Origin: QHXQ01 sp045807745
GTDB lineage: Bacteria > Acidobacteriota > Blastocatellia > Pyrinomonadales > Pyrinomonadaceae
DNA length: 64,000 bases
Direction of reading: 5' to 3'
NCBI GenBank assembly: GCA_045807745.1
Contig: JBJMGT010000037.1
Location: 124,001-188,000 of the forward strand
A model generated the notes under the pieces. The model was not told the origin of the DNA. It saw nothing but the letters and a program-made list of their open reading frames with translations, and made no database searches. Each line of letters starts with the position of its first letter. The first letter of the stretch is position 1. This document shows positions 15,743 to 24,320 of this stretch, piece after piece. The position numbers and the translations under genes are program-made.

Positions 15743-18370
15743 ATGAAGTGTCAGCACTGTGCGCACGAGATTCCCGCCGCCGCGCAAACCTGCCCGCGTT
15801 GCGGGAGTCAGTTCCACCAAGCGGCCTTGACGGGCATGTCCGGCGCGCCAAGCGGCCGCGCCGTGAGCGGCCTGACCGAGTTGGCGACGAGCGAGACGGG
15901 CGTGGCCGCCGACGCCCCCGCTAGCCCCTCAGCGGGCGGGTCGCTTGCGGGCGCGGCGGTCGCCCCAGCCCCACTCGATTCGCAAATCCGCCGGGCGGGC
16001 TGGACTCCGAAGCGGGAGGCTGTAGAGGCTTGGGCGATTAAAAAAGAGTTATCCCACTATGAGGTGCTGGAAGCCGATGAGCAAACTTCTGACGAGATAT
16101 TAGCGGAGCGTATTAAGGTGCTTGAACGGCGACTCGACAAATGGGCCGGCGATCCAATGGACGCGACCTTGCAGAAACTCGGCAGCGTTGGCATGAATCG
16201 CCTTTACGAGTTGCGCGCCGAGTTGCGCGACCGCGCAACCTACAACGAATTCATCCGGCGTGAGCGGCACACAGCCGCCGTGCGGCGCGTGCGCGAAGCT
16301 GCGCATCAATGCGTGGTGAACGATGGCGTGCTCCAGTGGAGCGAGTGGAAGTTTAACTTGCTGCCGAAGGCTGAGGAGGAGGGGGTCAGTCGGGCCGAAC
16401 TGGAAGAGATACTCGCGGAGTTGAGGGCCGGCGGGGCTTTGACGGGCCTGAGCCTCGCGGCCGGCGAGGTACGCACGATCTTAGAACTGAGGGATGCGTG
16501 CCAAGGGCAAGCCGACGCGCTGGTTGAGGCGTTGTGGGACGGGCGCTTGGCGCATTGGTTGGAGGAAGCGGCCCTGCGGCGCGATCTGGCTGAGGAGGCG
16601 CGCCGGATCGGGGCCGAGTACGCGGACAACAAACTTTCAGGCGCGCATCGCCTGCTCTGGCGCATGGGCGAGAAGCACCTGATGCTCGTCGGGGCCGACG
16701 GTCATGAAGAGGGGATCAATAACCTGCGAAGCTGGATCGAAGGCGTCTATTGCCGTGGGCTTGAGGCTGCGTCATTGCGGGCGCACGAAAATCGTCGGCT
16801 GGAGAACTGGCTAGGCGTCGCGCTGAATCAGGAGCGGCTGAGCAACCACGCCGCCCACGAAAGGGGACACGGGCGGGCCGGCCTCTGGCAAGTGATCTGG
16901 GCGAGCGGTGAGCGCAGCGCCGAGAAGGGGAGCGCTTATCAGATGACGCGCTCGCTCGTGCAAGAATACCCGCAATTATGGGAGGCGCATTTCCAACACG
17001 CCGTACACTGCGCGGGCCTACGACGGCTGGACGAGATGCGCACGTATCTCCGGCAGGCGATCAAGGGGGACGTTGGGTATGCTACGCGGGCGATGAATGA
17101 TCCGGACTTGCAAGCCGTCAGAGAGGAAATCCTGCCGCTGGTCAGAGAGTCCGTCCCGGTCTCTTCATTCAAGTTCAAAAAAGGAGAAGCCTTCTCCATC
17201 GCCGACTTGATCGCGCTGTGCGATCAGTATCCGGAAGAGGCGCAAGACTACCTCTACAGCGATTATCTCGAAGACTGGCTGGGCAAAAAACAGGGGGAAG
17301 GGGCACTGGCATCGCAGGCGCGCACCATAACCAAGGCGAAGTCCAAGTCCAAGCCCGAGGGACTGGAGTTTTTCGTCCGCGCTCTCTGTCAAGCCGTCGG
17401 GCTTGAGCCATTCCCGCAATTGAGCATGCAGCCCGAGCAGATAGACTTCGGCGCGCTGCCGGTCGGCGCGCAGGGGCGAGGCACACTACAACTGAAGAAC
17501 AACAGACGCGGGCGCGCTTGGGGGACGATCAGCGTCGAGCCGAAGCTGCCAGGGCTGAAATGCGCCAGCACCTTTAATCATCAGACCGACACGCTTGAGC
17601 TTAAACTCGACACCCTGCGCGTTGCGCCCGGCAGCTATCAGGGCAAGCTCGTTATCAGCGTGGAAGGCGTGCCGACGCCGCTCGAAGTGCCTGTGCGGTT
17701 CATTGTGCGTCCGCTGGAGGTGCGGGTCGAGCCGTCGGCAGTAGAGTTGGGCACGATCATGCACGGGACGAAATGCTCGGTGGCTGTCAAGGTGACTTGC
17801 GCACCAGCGGGCGGGCGCGTCGTCAGCACGAGCCAGAAGCTTGAGCCGGCTGTGAAAGGGGTCTCTGTCACCGGGGAACTCAAAGGGGCGGCGGACGAGT
17901 TGCGGATCACGGTGGACACCGCGCAGCTACAGACAGGCACGAACTACAAGACCAGCTATATCGTCGAAACCAACATAGGTACGTTGCGTATCCCGATCCG
18001 ATTCAAAACATCGCTCTTTTGGAAATGGATCGTCTTGTGGCGGACGCTCGGCTACAGTTTGGGGACGGGCGCGGTCATGTTCCTCTGTCGCTACCTGCTT
18101 CGGTCTGCCGGTGGCCTCGACGGGTGGTTTTACTCCTATGAAAATGACGTTGGCACCATCATAGCGACCGGCGCGTTCGGGGCCGTCGTGACCGGCGCGC
18201 TCGTGCTGGCGTTCCGCAATTCCCGACTCGTGCGGAAGCTGCTCCGGCACAAGCTACTGAGCCGGGCAGCGGCCAAAAAACTGCTGGACGCTGTCGGCCG
18301 GGACACCGGGGTCACCACCATCATGTCGGAAGATTCAAGCGAAGCGCGGCGGCCTGAAAAGCGTCCCTGA
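15743..18370 (+). CDS. Zinc-ribbon, J-like, tandem Ig-like, membrane-anchored protein (875 aa)
   Basis: Visible modules in order are: a zinc ribbon (C3, C6, C17, C20); a low-complexity linker; a region at ~104-171 that reads like a J domain (SHYEVLEADEQTS ... RLYELRAELRDRATYNEF) but has WAGDP where the HPD tripeptide should be; a long helical, possibly TPR-like section to ~550; two Ig-like domains of the HYDIN/PapD-like kind at ~566-750 (IDFGALPVG, ELGTIMHG); and two membrane spans near 755-785 and 800-820. The gene follows the DnaK-like gene by 16 bp. A membrane-tethered partner for the Hsp70 proteins is the natural reading, but loss of HPD argues against ordinary J-type ATPase stimulation. 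Confidence 0.75.
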   Translation: MKCQHCAHEIPAAAQTCPRCGSQFHQAALTGMSGAPSGRAVSGLTELATSETGVAADAPASPSAGGSLAGAAVAPAPLDSQIRRAGWTPKREAVEAWAIKKELSHYEVLEADEQTSDEILAERIKVLERRLDKWAGDPMDATLQKLGSVGMNRLYELRAELRDRATYNEFIRRERHTAAVRRVREAAHQCVVNDGVLQWSEWKFNLLPKAEEEGVSRAELEEILAELRAGGALTGLSLAAGEVRTILELRDACQGQADALVEALWDGRLAHWLEEAALRRDLAEEARRIGAEYADNKLSGAHRLLWRMGEKHLMLVGADGHEEGINNLRSWIEGVYCRGLEAASLRAHENRRLENWLGVALNQERLSNHAAHERGHGRAGLWQVIWASGERSAEKGSAYQMTRSLVQEYPQLWEAHFQHAVHCAGLRRLDEMRTYLRQAIKGDVGYATRAMNDPDLQAVREEILPLVRESVPVSSFKFKKGEAFSIADLIALCDQYPEEAQDYLYSDYLEDWLGKKQGEGALASQARTITKAKSKSKPEGLEFFVRALCQAVGLEPFPQLSMQPEQIDFGALPVGAQGRGTLQLKNNRRGRAWGTISVEPKLPGLKCASTFNHQTDTLELKLDTLRVAPGSYQGKLVISVEGVPTPLEVPVRFIVRPLEVRVEPSAVELGTIMHGTKCSVAVKVTCAPAGGRVVSTSQKLEPAVKGVSVTGELKGAADELRITVDTAQLQTGTNYKTSYIVETNIGTLRIPIRFKTSLFWKWIVLWRTLGYSLGTGAVMFLCRYLLRSAGGLDGWFYSYENDVGTIIATGAFGAVVTGALVLAFRNSRLVRKLLRHKLLSRAAAKKLLDAVGRDTGVTTIMSEDSSEARRPEKRP

Positions 18371-18497
18371 CACCTCTTATGTGCACGGGCGCAAAGCGGC
18401 GGACTCTTTCGCGCGTCAGCCACGCCGGTAGAACGTTTCTCCATCCGCGCGCTGCGTTCGCTCGCAAGGCGCGCTTCGACTGGTAAGGTGTTGCATC

Positions 18498-19250
18498 ATG
18501 GCGCAATCAACTAATTGGCCCGTGAAGATCGTGTTCGTGATAGTGGCCTTCGTGGTGGCCGCCACTTGCGCCGTCGCGCTGTGGTACGGTATGGCTTACT
18601 TAGGCATGTCTGTCATCATCCCGCTGGATTTTATTACGCACGCCTTCGCTTGGATGCATCTTGGCCCTGCTGGGGCTTGGCTCCTCTGGGGCTGTCTAAT
18701 CGGTGGGCTGGTCGGCTGGGTCAAAGCTCTGTATAGCTTCGGGCGGAAGAGTCAGGCCACGGCCGTGCTCGCGCTATCGTCCGTCTTTATCTTGGTGCTC
18801 TGGGGAACTTCTTACGCGGTGACCGGGCGGCTAGAGAAGATAGCGCGGGCGCGGGCACGGGCGGAACAAAGGGCAAGGGAGGAGGCAGCGAGCAGAAAAA
18901 TCCGTGAGGCAGAAGAGAATGTCCGGCTGGATAAGGCGTACCAAGAGGGAGTGTTGTGGCAGGCGGTGAAGATCACGAACAAGACGAATAATAAAATCTT
19001 CTTCCAGATATTGAACAATAAAGGACAGTGGAAGGAGTATAGCTTGAGGCCCGGCTATGAGCTTGCGTACTGGGACAAGGTCAGAGAGATCAAGGTCAGC
19101 TTCGATAACAACTACGCATACGGCAAGCAGGAATTGCAAACCACTATAATCTCGCTGCCCATCATCGGGCACGAACCGACTAAGGCGGATCAAGCGCAGG
19201 CAACGTCTCACTACTTTCAGGCAAACGGCAACACCCTCTACTTAAATTAG
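18498..19250 (+). CDS. Membrane protein with coiled-coil stalk and C-terminal beta domain (250 aa)
   Basis: Three membrane spans lie at about 9-32, 57-75 and 86-106. They are followed by an Arg/Ala/Glu-rich coiled coil (~110-145) and a soluble C-terminal domain of ~100 residues with beta character. No family is recognised. The gap from the preceding stop is 127 bp, the only long gap in the block, so it may be transcribed with the operon or from its own start. A modest TAAGG precedes the ATG. Topology suggests a stalked inner-membrane component. Membership in the system is likely from direction and position but not certain. Confidence 0.65.
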   Translation: MAQSTNWPVKIVFVIVAFVVAATCAVALWYGMAYLGMSVIIPLDFITHAFAWMHLGPAGAWLLWGCLIGGLVGWVKALYSFGRKSQATAVLALSSVFILVLWGTSYAVTGRLEKIARARARAEQRAREEAASRKIREAEENVRLDKAYQEGVLWQAVKITNKTNNKIFFQILNNKGQWKEYSLRPGYELAYWDKVREIKVSFDNNYAYGKQELQTTIISLPIIGHEPTKADQAQATSHYFQANGNTLYLN

Positions 19251-19339
19251 GGGCGGACACCGCAATGGCCGGGGAGACTCAATGAGGGCGGGCGCGAGCC
19301 GACGTTTGCCCCGCTTGCTCCGTTCGCGGCGCGTTGGGC

Positions 19340-19345
19340 TATACT
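19340..19345 (+). promoter_or_regulatory. -10 element of a probable leaderless promoter for the MFS gene
   Basis: TATACT lies 6 bp before the GTG chosen as the MFS start, so transcription would begin at or next to the start codon. A weak TTGCTC (19315-19320) with a 19-bp spacer could serve as the -35. No Shine-Dalgarno sequence precedes any candidate start here, which agrees with a leaderless message. Confidence 0.4.
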
Positions 19346-19351
19346 GCCAGC

Positions 19352-20635
19352 GTGTCAGTCACGGGGATCAGTCCAACACAAAATACAGACGACAATTTAA
19401 AGACCGAGCCTTCTTCGTTCGCCGCGCTGCGCCATCGCGACTTCCGGCTGCTGTGGGCGGGGCAGTTCGTCTCGCTCACGGGCACGCAGATGCAGTTGGT
19501 GGCGATCAACTGGCACGTCTATCTGTTAACAAAATCATCAGTCGCGCTAGGGTTAGTCGGGCTTGTGCGCGTCGTGCCGATTGTGTTGTGCTCGCTGATG
19601 GGCGGCGTGGTCGCGGATGCGTTTGATCGCAAGCGGCTGATGGTGATCACGCAGTCGACTATGCTGGCGAGTGCGGGCGTGTTGACGTTTGTGACAGCCG
19701 TGGGACTGCATGCGGTGTGGCCGATCTATCTGCTGACAGCAGTTTCTTCGGCAGCGACGGCCTTCGATAATCCGGCACGACAGGCACTGCTGCCGCAACT
19801 CGTGCCCGCGCGCGATTTTCCGAACGCGGTCAGCCTCGGCTTGATCGCGTGGCAGATCGGGCAGGTGACGGGGCCGCTGCTCGCCGGATTGGTGCTGGCG
19901 CAGTGGGGGCCGGCGCTGGTCTACGGCGTGAACGCGGCGTCGTTTCTGGCGGTCATCGGCGCGGTGTTGGCGTTGCGCGTATCGGGGCGGGCCGCGAGCG
20001 AGGGCGAGGTGCAGGGGCGCGTGAGTTTTGCGGCGCTCGCGGAAGGGTTGAAATTCGTCTGGCGCACGCCGGTCGTCGTGCAGTCGATGACGCTCGACTT
20101 CGTGGCAACCTTCTTCGCGTCGGCAACGGCCTTGTTGCCGATCTTTGCGGCCGAAGTGCTGCACGTCGGCGCGCGCGGCTTGGGTGTGTTGGCGGCCGCA
20201 CCTGCGGTCGGGGCTGTGCTCGCGGCGCTCTTGATGGCGCGCTTCAGCATGCGACTGGACAGACCGGGCGCGACGATACTCACGTCAATCGCGGCCTACG
20301 GCGTGGCCACGATCCTGTTCGGTTGGTCGCACCTCTTCTGGCTGTCGTGTCTGATGCTCGCGTTCGTCGGCGCGGGCGACACGGTCAGCACGGTGCTCAG
20401 GCAGACCATGCGCCAACTCGTCACCCCGGATCGGCTGCGCGGGCGCATGACCTCAGTCAACATGATCTTCTTCATGGGCGGGCCGCAGTTGGGCGAACTC
20501 GAAGCAGGCTTGTTGGCGGCGGCGGTGGGCGCGCCGCTCTCGGTCGTCATCGGCGGCGCGGGTTGTCTCGTCGGCGTGCTCGTCGCGGCGTTCAAAGCCC
20601 GCGCGTTACTCAACTACCGACTGCCGGAGCAATGA
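19352..20635 (+). CDS. MFS transporter of the enterobactin-exporter/MFS_3 type
   Basis: Twelve apolar segments span the ~427-residue protein. The N-terminal FRLLWAGQFVSLTGTQM and the loop GGVVADAFDRKRLM (motif A: G-x-x-x-D-x-x-D-R-K/R) are typical of major facilitator exporters of the EntS/MFS_3 branch. The substrate cannot be read from sequence. A TTG six codons upstream is an alternative start; the GTG at 19352 is preferred because a -10 element fits it as a leaderless start. Its stop overlaps the upstream end of an in-frame extension of the PilZ gene, so the two may be co-transcribed. Confidence 0.9.
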   Translation: MSVTGISPTQNTDDNLKTEPSSFAALRHRDFRLLWAGQFVSLTGTQMQLVAINWHVYLLTKSSVALGLVGLVRVVPIVLCSLMGGVVADAFDRKRLMVITQSTMLASAGVLTFVTAVGLHAVWPIYLLTAVSSAATAFDNPARQALLPQLVPARDFPNAVSLGLIAWQIGQVTGPLLAGLVLAQWGPALVYGVNAASFLAVIGAVLALRVSGRAASEGEVQGRVSFAALAEGLKFVWRTPVVVQSMTLDFVATFFASATALLPIFAAEVLHVGARGLGVLAAAPAVGAVLAALLMARFSMRLDRPGATILTSIAAYGVATILFGWSHLFWLSCLMLAFVGAGDTVSTVLRQTMRQLVTPDRLRGRMTSVNMIFFMGGPQLGELEAGLLAAAVGAPLSVVIGGAGCLVGVLVAAFKARALLNYRLPEQ

Positions 20636-20718
20636 CACAGTGTTGTGCTACTATGCGCGTACACGTCCCATTGTTGATGAAAGCGGCGGCGCGGGCCGAA
20701 AGAGCCGGGGAAGTTTTT

Positions 20719-21033
20719 ATGGCGGACGAGCGGAGAGCGGCCGAGCGCGTGCGTCTGGCATTAGAGGCACGTTGGACGGGCCTATCGGGGCAGCACACGG
20801 CGCGCGTTTACGATCTCAGTCTGACCGGCTGTTACATCGAATGGCTGGGGCAGGTCAACTCCGGCGAGCGCGTCGTCTTTCAGATCGCACTGCCGGACGG
20901 CAGTTGGCTCGTCCTGCACGGCGTGGTCGTCCATTGTGATCCGCACATCGGGTTCGGCCTGCACTTTCTGGCGCTCGCGCCGGCCACGCGTCGCCGCCTC
21001 GAAGAGACGTTGGCGCACGCGCGCGCCAAGTGA
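20719..21033 (+). CDS. PilZ-domain protein, candidate c-di-GMP receptor
   Basis: A stand-alone ~104-aa PilZ domain. ERRAAERVRL supplies the arginine-rich N-terminal c-di-GMP contact, and DLSLTGCYIE matches the DxSxxG motif. The start at 20719 is chosen because GGGGAAG sits 5 bp upstream; in-frame ATGs at 20632 and 20653 would add up to 29 residues that are not PilZ-like. It follows the MFS gene closely. PilZ proteins act as switches in motility or secretion, and the target here is unknown. Confidence 0.85.
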   Translation: MADERRAAERVRLALEARWTGLSGQHTARVYDLSLTGCYIEWLGQVNSGERVVFQIALPDGSWLVLHGVVVHCDPHIGFGLHFLALAPATRRRLEETLAHARAK

Positions 21034-21069
21034 GCACCGGCGATTTAAGATCAAGCGGCGCGAGCGATC

Positions 21070-21507
21070 ATGGACGACTGGCAGCCCGTTGAAACCGACA
21101 CGCATCAGGATCATGTCATCGCGCACGTACTCGGCGCGACCGCGCTCGGCTACTTCGTCGCCGACGAGACCGCGCACTTTGTCCTCGATATCGGTTTCAT
21201 CTGGACGATCCTGCTCGACAGCACCATGGGCTTAGTCCCGCACAGCATGGCGCTCAATGAGTTGAACGTAAGCGCGGACGAGCGCGCGGCCTTGACCGCC
21301 GACGTGCACGCGCTCTACGACGCGGGTACGAGCGCAGACGTGACGCACGTCACACCCACGCCCGACGGCAGTCTGATCGAGGCAGTTGAGTTTTACGCTA
21401 ACGACGTGGGGCGCAGGTTGCTGCTCCAGTGTGAAGCGGCGCGCATCAGCATTGAAACCGAATTGGCCACGGGCGCGTTTGTGATCACGGCCGCGCCGAT
21501 AGATTGA
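21070..21507 (+). CDS. Hypothetical protein (145 aa)
   Basis: I recognise no domain. The protein is acidic and soluble, with no signal peptide. A central segment, AHFVLDIGFIWTILLDSTMGLVP, alternates apolar residues, and helices rich in Ala and Glu surround it. It sits between the PilZ gene and a 58-aa ORF, all in one direction with short gaps, so the three are probably co-transcribed. Confidence 0.65.
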   Translation: MDDWQPVETDTHQDHVIAHVLGATALGYFVADETAHFVLDIGFIWTILLDSTMGLVPHSMALNELNVSADERAALTADVHALYDAGTSADVTHVTPTPDGSLIEAVEFYANDVGRRLLLQCEAARISIETELATGAFVITAAPID

Positions 21508-21534
21508 GCTGAACGAACAGAGCGAGAGGAACAG

Positions 21535-21711
21535 ATGGGCGCTAATCCGAACGAAGAGCCACACGCAGACAAGCCGACGAACGACACGCTGGCGGACGCA
21601 GCCAGCACAGAACGCGAGTACCTACGCACACGCCTGCGCGCCGAACTGGGCCGCGATCCCAATGACGAAGAGTTAGATGAATGGTTGCGCGAACACACGG
21701 AAGGATACTGA
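21535..21711 (+). CDS. Small acidic protein (58 aa)
   Basis: An ATG preceded by GCGAGAGGAACAG, a strong Shine-Dalgarno match, opens a 59-codon frame. The product is charged: an N-terminal hydrophilic tail (MGANPNEEPHADKP) and a helical C-terminus (LRAELGRDPNDEELDEWL). The C-terminal part resembles short DNA-binding or addiction-type helices only superficially, and no family is claimed. It ends 6 bp before a large perfect inverted repeat that probably terminates the transcript. Confidence 0.6.
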   Translation: MGANPNEEPHADKPTNDTLADAASTEREYLRTRLRAELGRDPNDEELDEWLREHTEGY

Positions 21712-21717
21712 GGATTG

Positions 21718-21792
21718 CGGAATGCGGATTTCGGATTGCGGATTAGAAGGCAGCTCTTGTTTTCTAATCCGCAATCCGAAATCCGCATTCCG
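21718..21792. repeat. 31-bp perfect inverted repeat of iterated GCGGATT words
   Basis: Arms 21718-21748 and 21762-21792 are perfect complements over 31 bp with a 13-nt loop. Each arm is itself built from variants of one word (GCGGAAT, GCGGATTTC, GGATTGCGGATT). It fills the gap between the convergent 58-aa ORF and the BON gene, 6 and 5 bp from their stops. It is one member of the set of word-iterated intergenic hairpins in this window and is probably a bidirectional terminator. Confidence 0.85.
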
Positions 21793-21797
21793 TATTC

Positions 21798-22418
21798 TTA
21801 CTCTGGTGTGCCTTCGACCATGATCTTGTTATCGACGGTCTTGACGCCTTTGACGGCGTGGGCAAGGCGTTCGGCGCGCGCTTTCAGGTCGGGCGTCTTG
21901 ACTGAGCCGATGAGTGTGGCGCTGCCGTTGATGACGGTGACGGTGATGTTGGCGCTGCCGAGATCGGGATCGTCCGTGAGCGCCTTGTTGACCTTCGTTT
22001 CTATCCCAGCGTCGTCGGGCGGCGCAGGCGTAGTCGTGGTCGGCGGCGGCGCGGTGACGATGACCGGCGCTGTGGTCGTGGGCGGCGGTTGCTGCACGAC
22101 GATTGGCGGCGCTTGCTGCATGGGCGGCAAGACGACCGCGGGCGGCGGCGTCGGGAACGGCGTCGGGACGGTCGGGATCGGCGTCGCGGCGGCCGTGACG
22201 TTGACGTTCGTGTTGGTCGCGTCGCCGCGATTCATCAATAGGAACATGACGAGGGCCGTCGCGGCCATCGCCACGAGCGCGACTGTGGCGATCACACCGG
22301 TCGAGTAGCCTTCACGGTCGGGCCGGCGAGACGTGCGAACTGAGTATTCCTCGCGCCGCGCCGTCGGCGTCTCGACCACCACACGGCTGCGCTTCTGTTG
22401 CTCTTCGTCGTAAGACAT
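21798..22418 (-). CDS. BON-domain membrane protein
   Basis: The ~206-aa protein has a cytoplasmic N-terminal tail, one membrane span (~59-80, TGVIATVALVAMAATALVMF), a long Pro/Thr-rich spacer and a C-terminal BON domain (~135-206: IETKVNKALTDDPDL, VINGSATLIGSVKTP, VKGVKTVDNKI). BON domains bind phospholipid or osmotically responsive envelope components. The start at 22418 is chosen because AGGAG precedes it; the longer frame to 22532 adds 38 unlikely residues. It lies downstream of the glycine-zipper gene on the same strand, but a hairpin separates them. Confidence 0.85.
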   Translation of the reverse strand: MSYDEEQQKRSRVVVETPTARREEYSVRTSRRPDREGYSTGVIATVALVAMAATALVMFLLMNRGDATNTNVNVTAAATPIPTVPTPFPTPPPAVVLPPMQQAPPIVVQQPPPTTTAPVIVTAPPPTTTTPAPPDDAGIETKVNKALTDDPDLGSANITVTVINGSATLIGSVKTPDLKARAERLAHAVKGVKTVDNKIMVEGTPE

Positions 22419-22512
22419 AAAGATTGCACTCCTGAAAATGTCGGGTTGAATTTCAACTACGCGAGGTTGACGGACTCGAAGCACAACACCCTGCCGCGGC
22501 TGCGGCAGGTAT

Positions 22513-22554
22513 AACCGAGGGAGCGGTTGCACGTTGGCAACCGCTCCCTCGGTT
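22513..22554 (-). terminator. Perfect 18-bp hairpin after the glycine-zipper gene
   Basis: Arms 22513-22530 and 22537-22554 are perfect complements with a 6-nt loop. The hairpin lies 10 bp downstream of the glycine-zipper stop on the minus strand. A second small GC hairpin (CTGCCGC/GCGGCAG) follows at about 22490-22508. No long U-run follows on the minus strand. Confidence 0.6.
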
Positions 22555-22564
22555 GGTTTCGCAT

Positions 22565-22969
22565 TTAGTAACGACGACGGCGACGTTGGTTGTGGCGATA
22601 GAGAGCACCGCCGGCTGCGCCCGTCAGCGCACCGATGACCGCGCCCTTCTTGTGCCCGACCGCGCCGCCGACGCCTGCGCCGAGCGCCGTGCCGCCTAAC
22701 ACCGTGCCGACCGTGCGCGTGCGTCCCTTGAAGTGACGCCGCGCGGCCCCACGATTAAAGGCATAGAGCGAGCCTCCGCCTGCGCCGATGGCCGCGCCCT
22801 TCTTGCCGCCCACGAGTGCGCCGACAACTGCGCCACCGCCGATGATAGCGGCCGTGCGCGACTTGCGCCCGAAGCGCGAGCGCCGCCGCCGATCCTGCGC
22901 CGCGAGATCGGGCACAAGCGTGGTCAACAACAGCACGAGACAGGTCAATAATACCAATAGTCTTTTCAT
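22565..22969 (-). CDS. Secreted/envelope glycine-zipper protein (134 aa)
   Basis: An N-terminal signal peptide (MKRLLVLLTCLVLLLTTLV, cleavage probably after DLAA or LAAQ) leads into two glycine-zipper blocks with regular small residues: AIIGGGAVVGALVGGKKGAAIGA and a matching GTVLGGTALGAGVGGAVGHKKGAV copy. The C-terminus is a run of Arg and Tyr. Glycine-zipper proteins form tightly packed helices in the outer envelope. A promoter is not obvious upstream. Confidence 0.8.
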   Translation of the reverse strand: MKRLLVLLTCLVLLLTTLVPDLAAQDRRRRSRFGRKSRTAAIIGGGAVVGALVGGKKGAAIGAGGGSLYAFNRGAARRHFKGRTRTVGTVLGGTALGAGVGGAVGHKKGAVIGALTGAAGGALYRHNQRRRRRY

Positions 22970-23180
22970 CTCAAATCCTCCATGGCTTGCTTCCGTTGTA
23001 ATTGACTAAACGGGAGAGTACATGGTCACACGACGGACAAGTTCAGCAACTCGTGTTCCGCACCCAGCGCGCCATAACAGGGCAGAAAATTAAGGGTTAC
23101 AGTCATGTGCGAACGTAGCGCGGGCAGACGTTTCAGTGACAATCGCACGGCGGGGCGTATTGATTTCATGCTAATGCGTT

Positions 23181-23321
23181 GCCGGGAGCGCGGGCATCCC
23201 TGCCCGCCTTGAGCGCGTGAGCGCGAACAGCGTACGCGTTATGCTCAAGCATGCAGGATAGCGAAGCCTTTGAAGCGTGCTCACGCACGCTTTGGCGGGC
23301 AGGGATGCCCGCGCTCCCGGC
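23181..23321. repeat. ~140-bp interspersed hairpin element, copy 1
   Basis: Outer arms 23181-23208 and 23294-23321 are perfect complements over 28 bp (GCCGGGAGCGCGGGCATC inward). Next to the right arm is an inner hairpin AAGCGTGC-nnn-GCACGCTT. A second copy in the same orientation lies at 61440-61578. No coding function is apparent. It occupies the 22970-23366 gap between the divergent glycine-zipper gene and the deacetylase gene; nothing else is seen in that gap. Confidence 0.85.
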
Positions 23322-23366
23322 ACAAGAGGTTTGACCTGCTTCGCAGCCTCTCGCATAATCGCCGCC

Positions 23367-24320
23367 ATGAAGACTGCGCTCGTGCATCACCCCATCTATC
23401 AACAGCACGACACGGGCGTGGGGCATCCCGAACGACCGGAACGCTACGCGGTTGTAATGGAGGCTCTGCGCAGTGACGCGGAACTCTGGTCGCAACTCGT
23501 CGAACTCGAAGCGCCCGCCGCGGCGCGCGGCACGGTGCAGGCTGCGCACACGCCGCAGCACTTCAAACGCATCGAGCGCGCGGTCAGCGAAGGTCTTGGT
23601 TATCTCGACGCGGACACCATCGTCTCTCTGCGTTCGCTCGATGCGGCGCTGCATGCGGCGGGCGGCGCGTGTCGCGCGGTCGATGCGATCATGACGGGCG
23701 AGGCCGAGAACGCATTCTTGCCCGTGCGCCCGCCCGGTCATCATGCAACGAGTGAGCGCGCGATGGGTTTTTGTCTCTTCAACACGGTCGCGGTCGCCGC
23801 GCGCTATGCGCAGTCGCGCTATCCGGAGATCGAGCGCGTCGCCGTCGTCGATTGGGATGTGCATCACGGCAACGGCACGCAGGGAATTTTCTACGACGAC
23901 CCGTCGGTCTTCTTCTTCTCCACGCATCAGTACCCTTGGTATCCGGGCACGGGCGCGCGCGGCGAGACGGGGCAAGGGCGCGGGCGCGGTTACACCCTGA
24001 ACGTACCCGTGCGCGCGCACACGGCCGCCGCCGACCAGCGCCGCATGTTCGACACGGCCCTCGCAGAGATCGACACGCACTTCAAACCCGATCTCATCAT
24101 CATCTCCGCCGGCTTCGATGCGCACACGCGCGACCCGCTCGGCCAACTCTTGCTGACGGACGAAGATTTCATCCGCATGACCCGCACAGTCAAAGAATGG
24201 GCCGCACGCGTCTGCGCAGGGCGCGTTATCTCCTGTCTCGAAGGCGGCTACAACTTGCAGACGCTTGGCACAACCGTCCGCGCGCACGTCCGCACGCTCG
24301 GTGAGAACGGCGATGAGTAA
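23367..24320 (+). CDS. Histone-deacetylase-like amidohydrolase (AcuC/HDAC superfamily)
   Basis: The family uses zinc to remove acyl groups from lysine or polyamines. Signatures are complete: HPERPERY near the N-terminus, RPPGHHA (~121-127) with the catalytic His pair, DWDVHHGNGTQ (~162-172) with zinc ligands Asp and His, AGFDAH (~249-254) with the third ligand, and LEGGYNL near the end. The 317-aa size is normal. The start at 23367 excludes 30 codons that would run through the repeat element. Its end overlaps the SpoIIE-type phosphatase start by 8 nt, so the two are co-translated. Confidence 0.93.
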   Translation: MKTALVHHPIYQQHDTGVGHPERPERYAVVMEALRSDAELWSQLVELEAPAAARGTVQAAHTPQHFKRIERAVSEGLGYLDADTIVSLRSLDAALHAAGGACRAVDAIMTGEAENAFLPVRPPGHHATSERAMGFCLFNTVAVAARYAQSRYPEIERVAVVDWDVHHGNGTQGIFYDDPSVFFFSTHQYPWYPGTGARGETGQGRGRGYTLNVPVRAHTAAADQRRMFDTALAEIDTHFKPDLIIISAGFDAHTRDPLGQLLLTDEDFIRMTRTVKEWAARVCAGRVISCLEGGYNLQTLGTTVRAHVRTLGENGDE

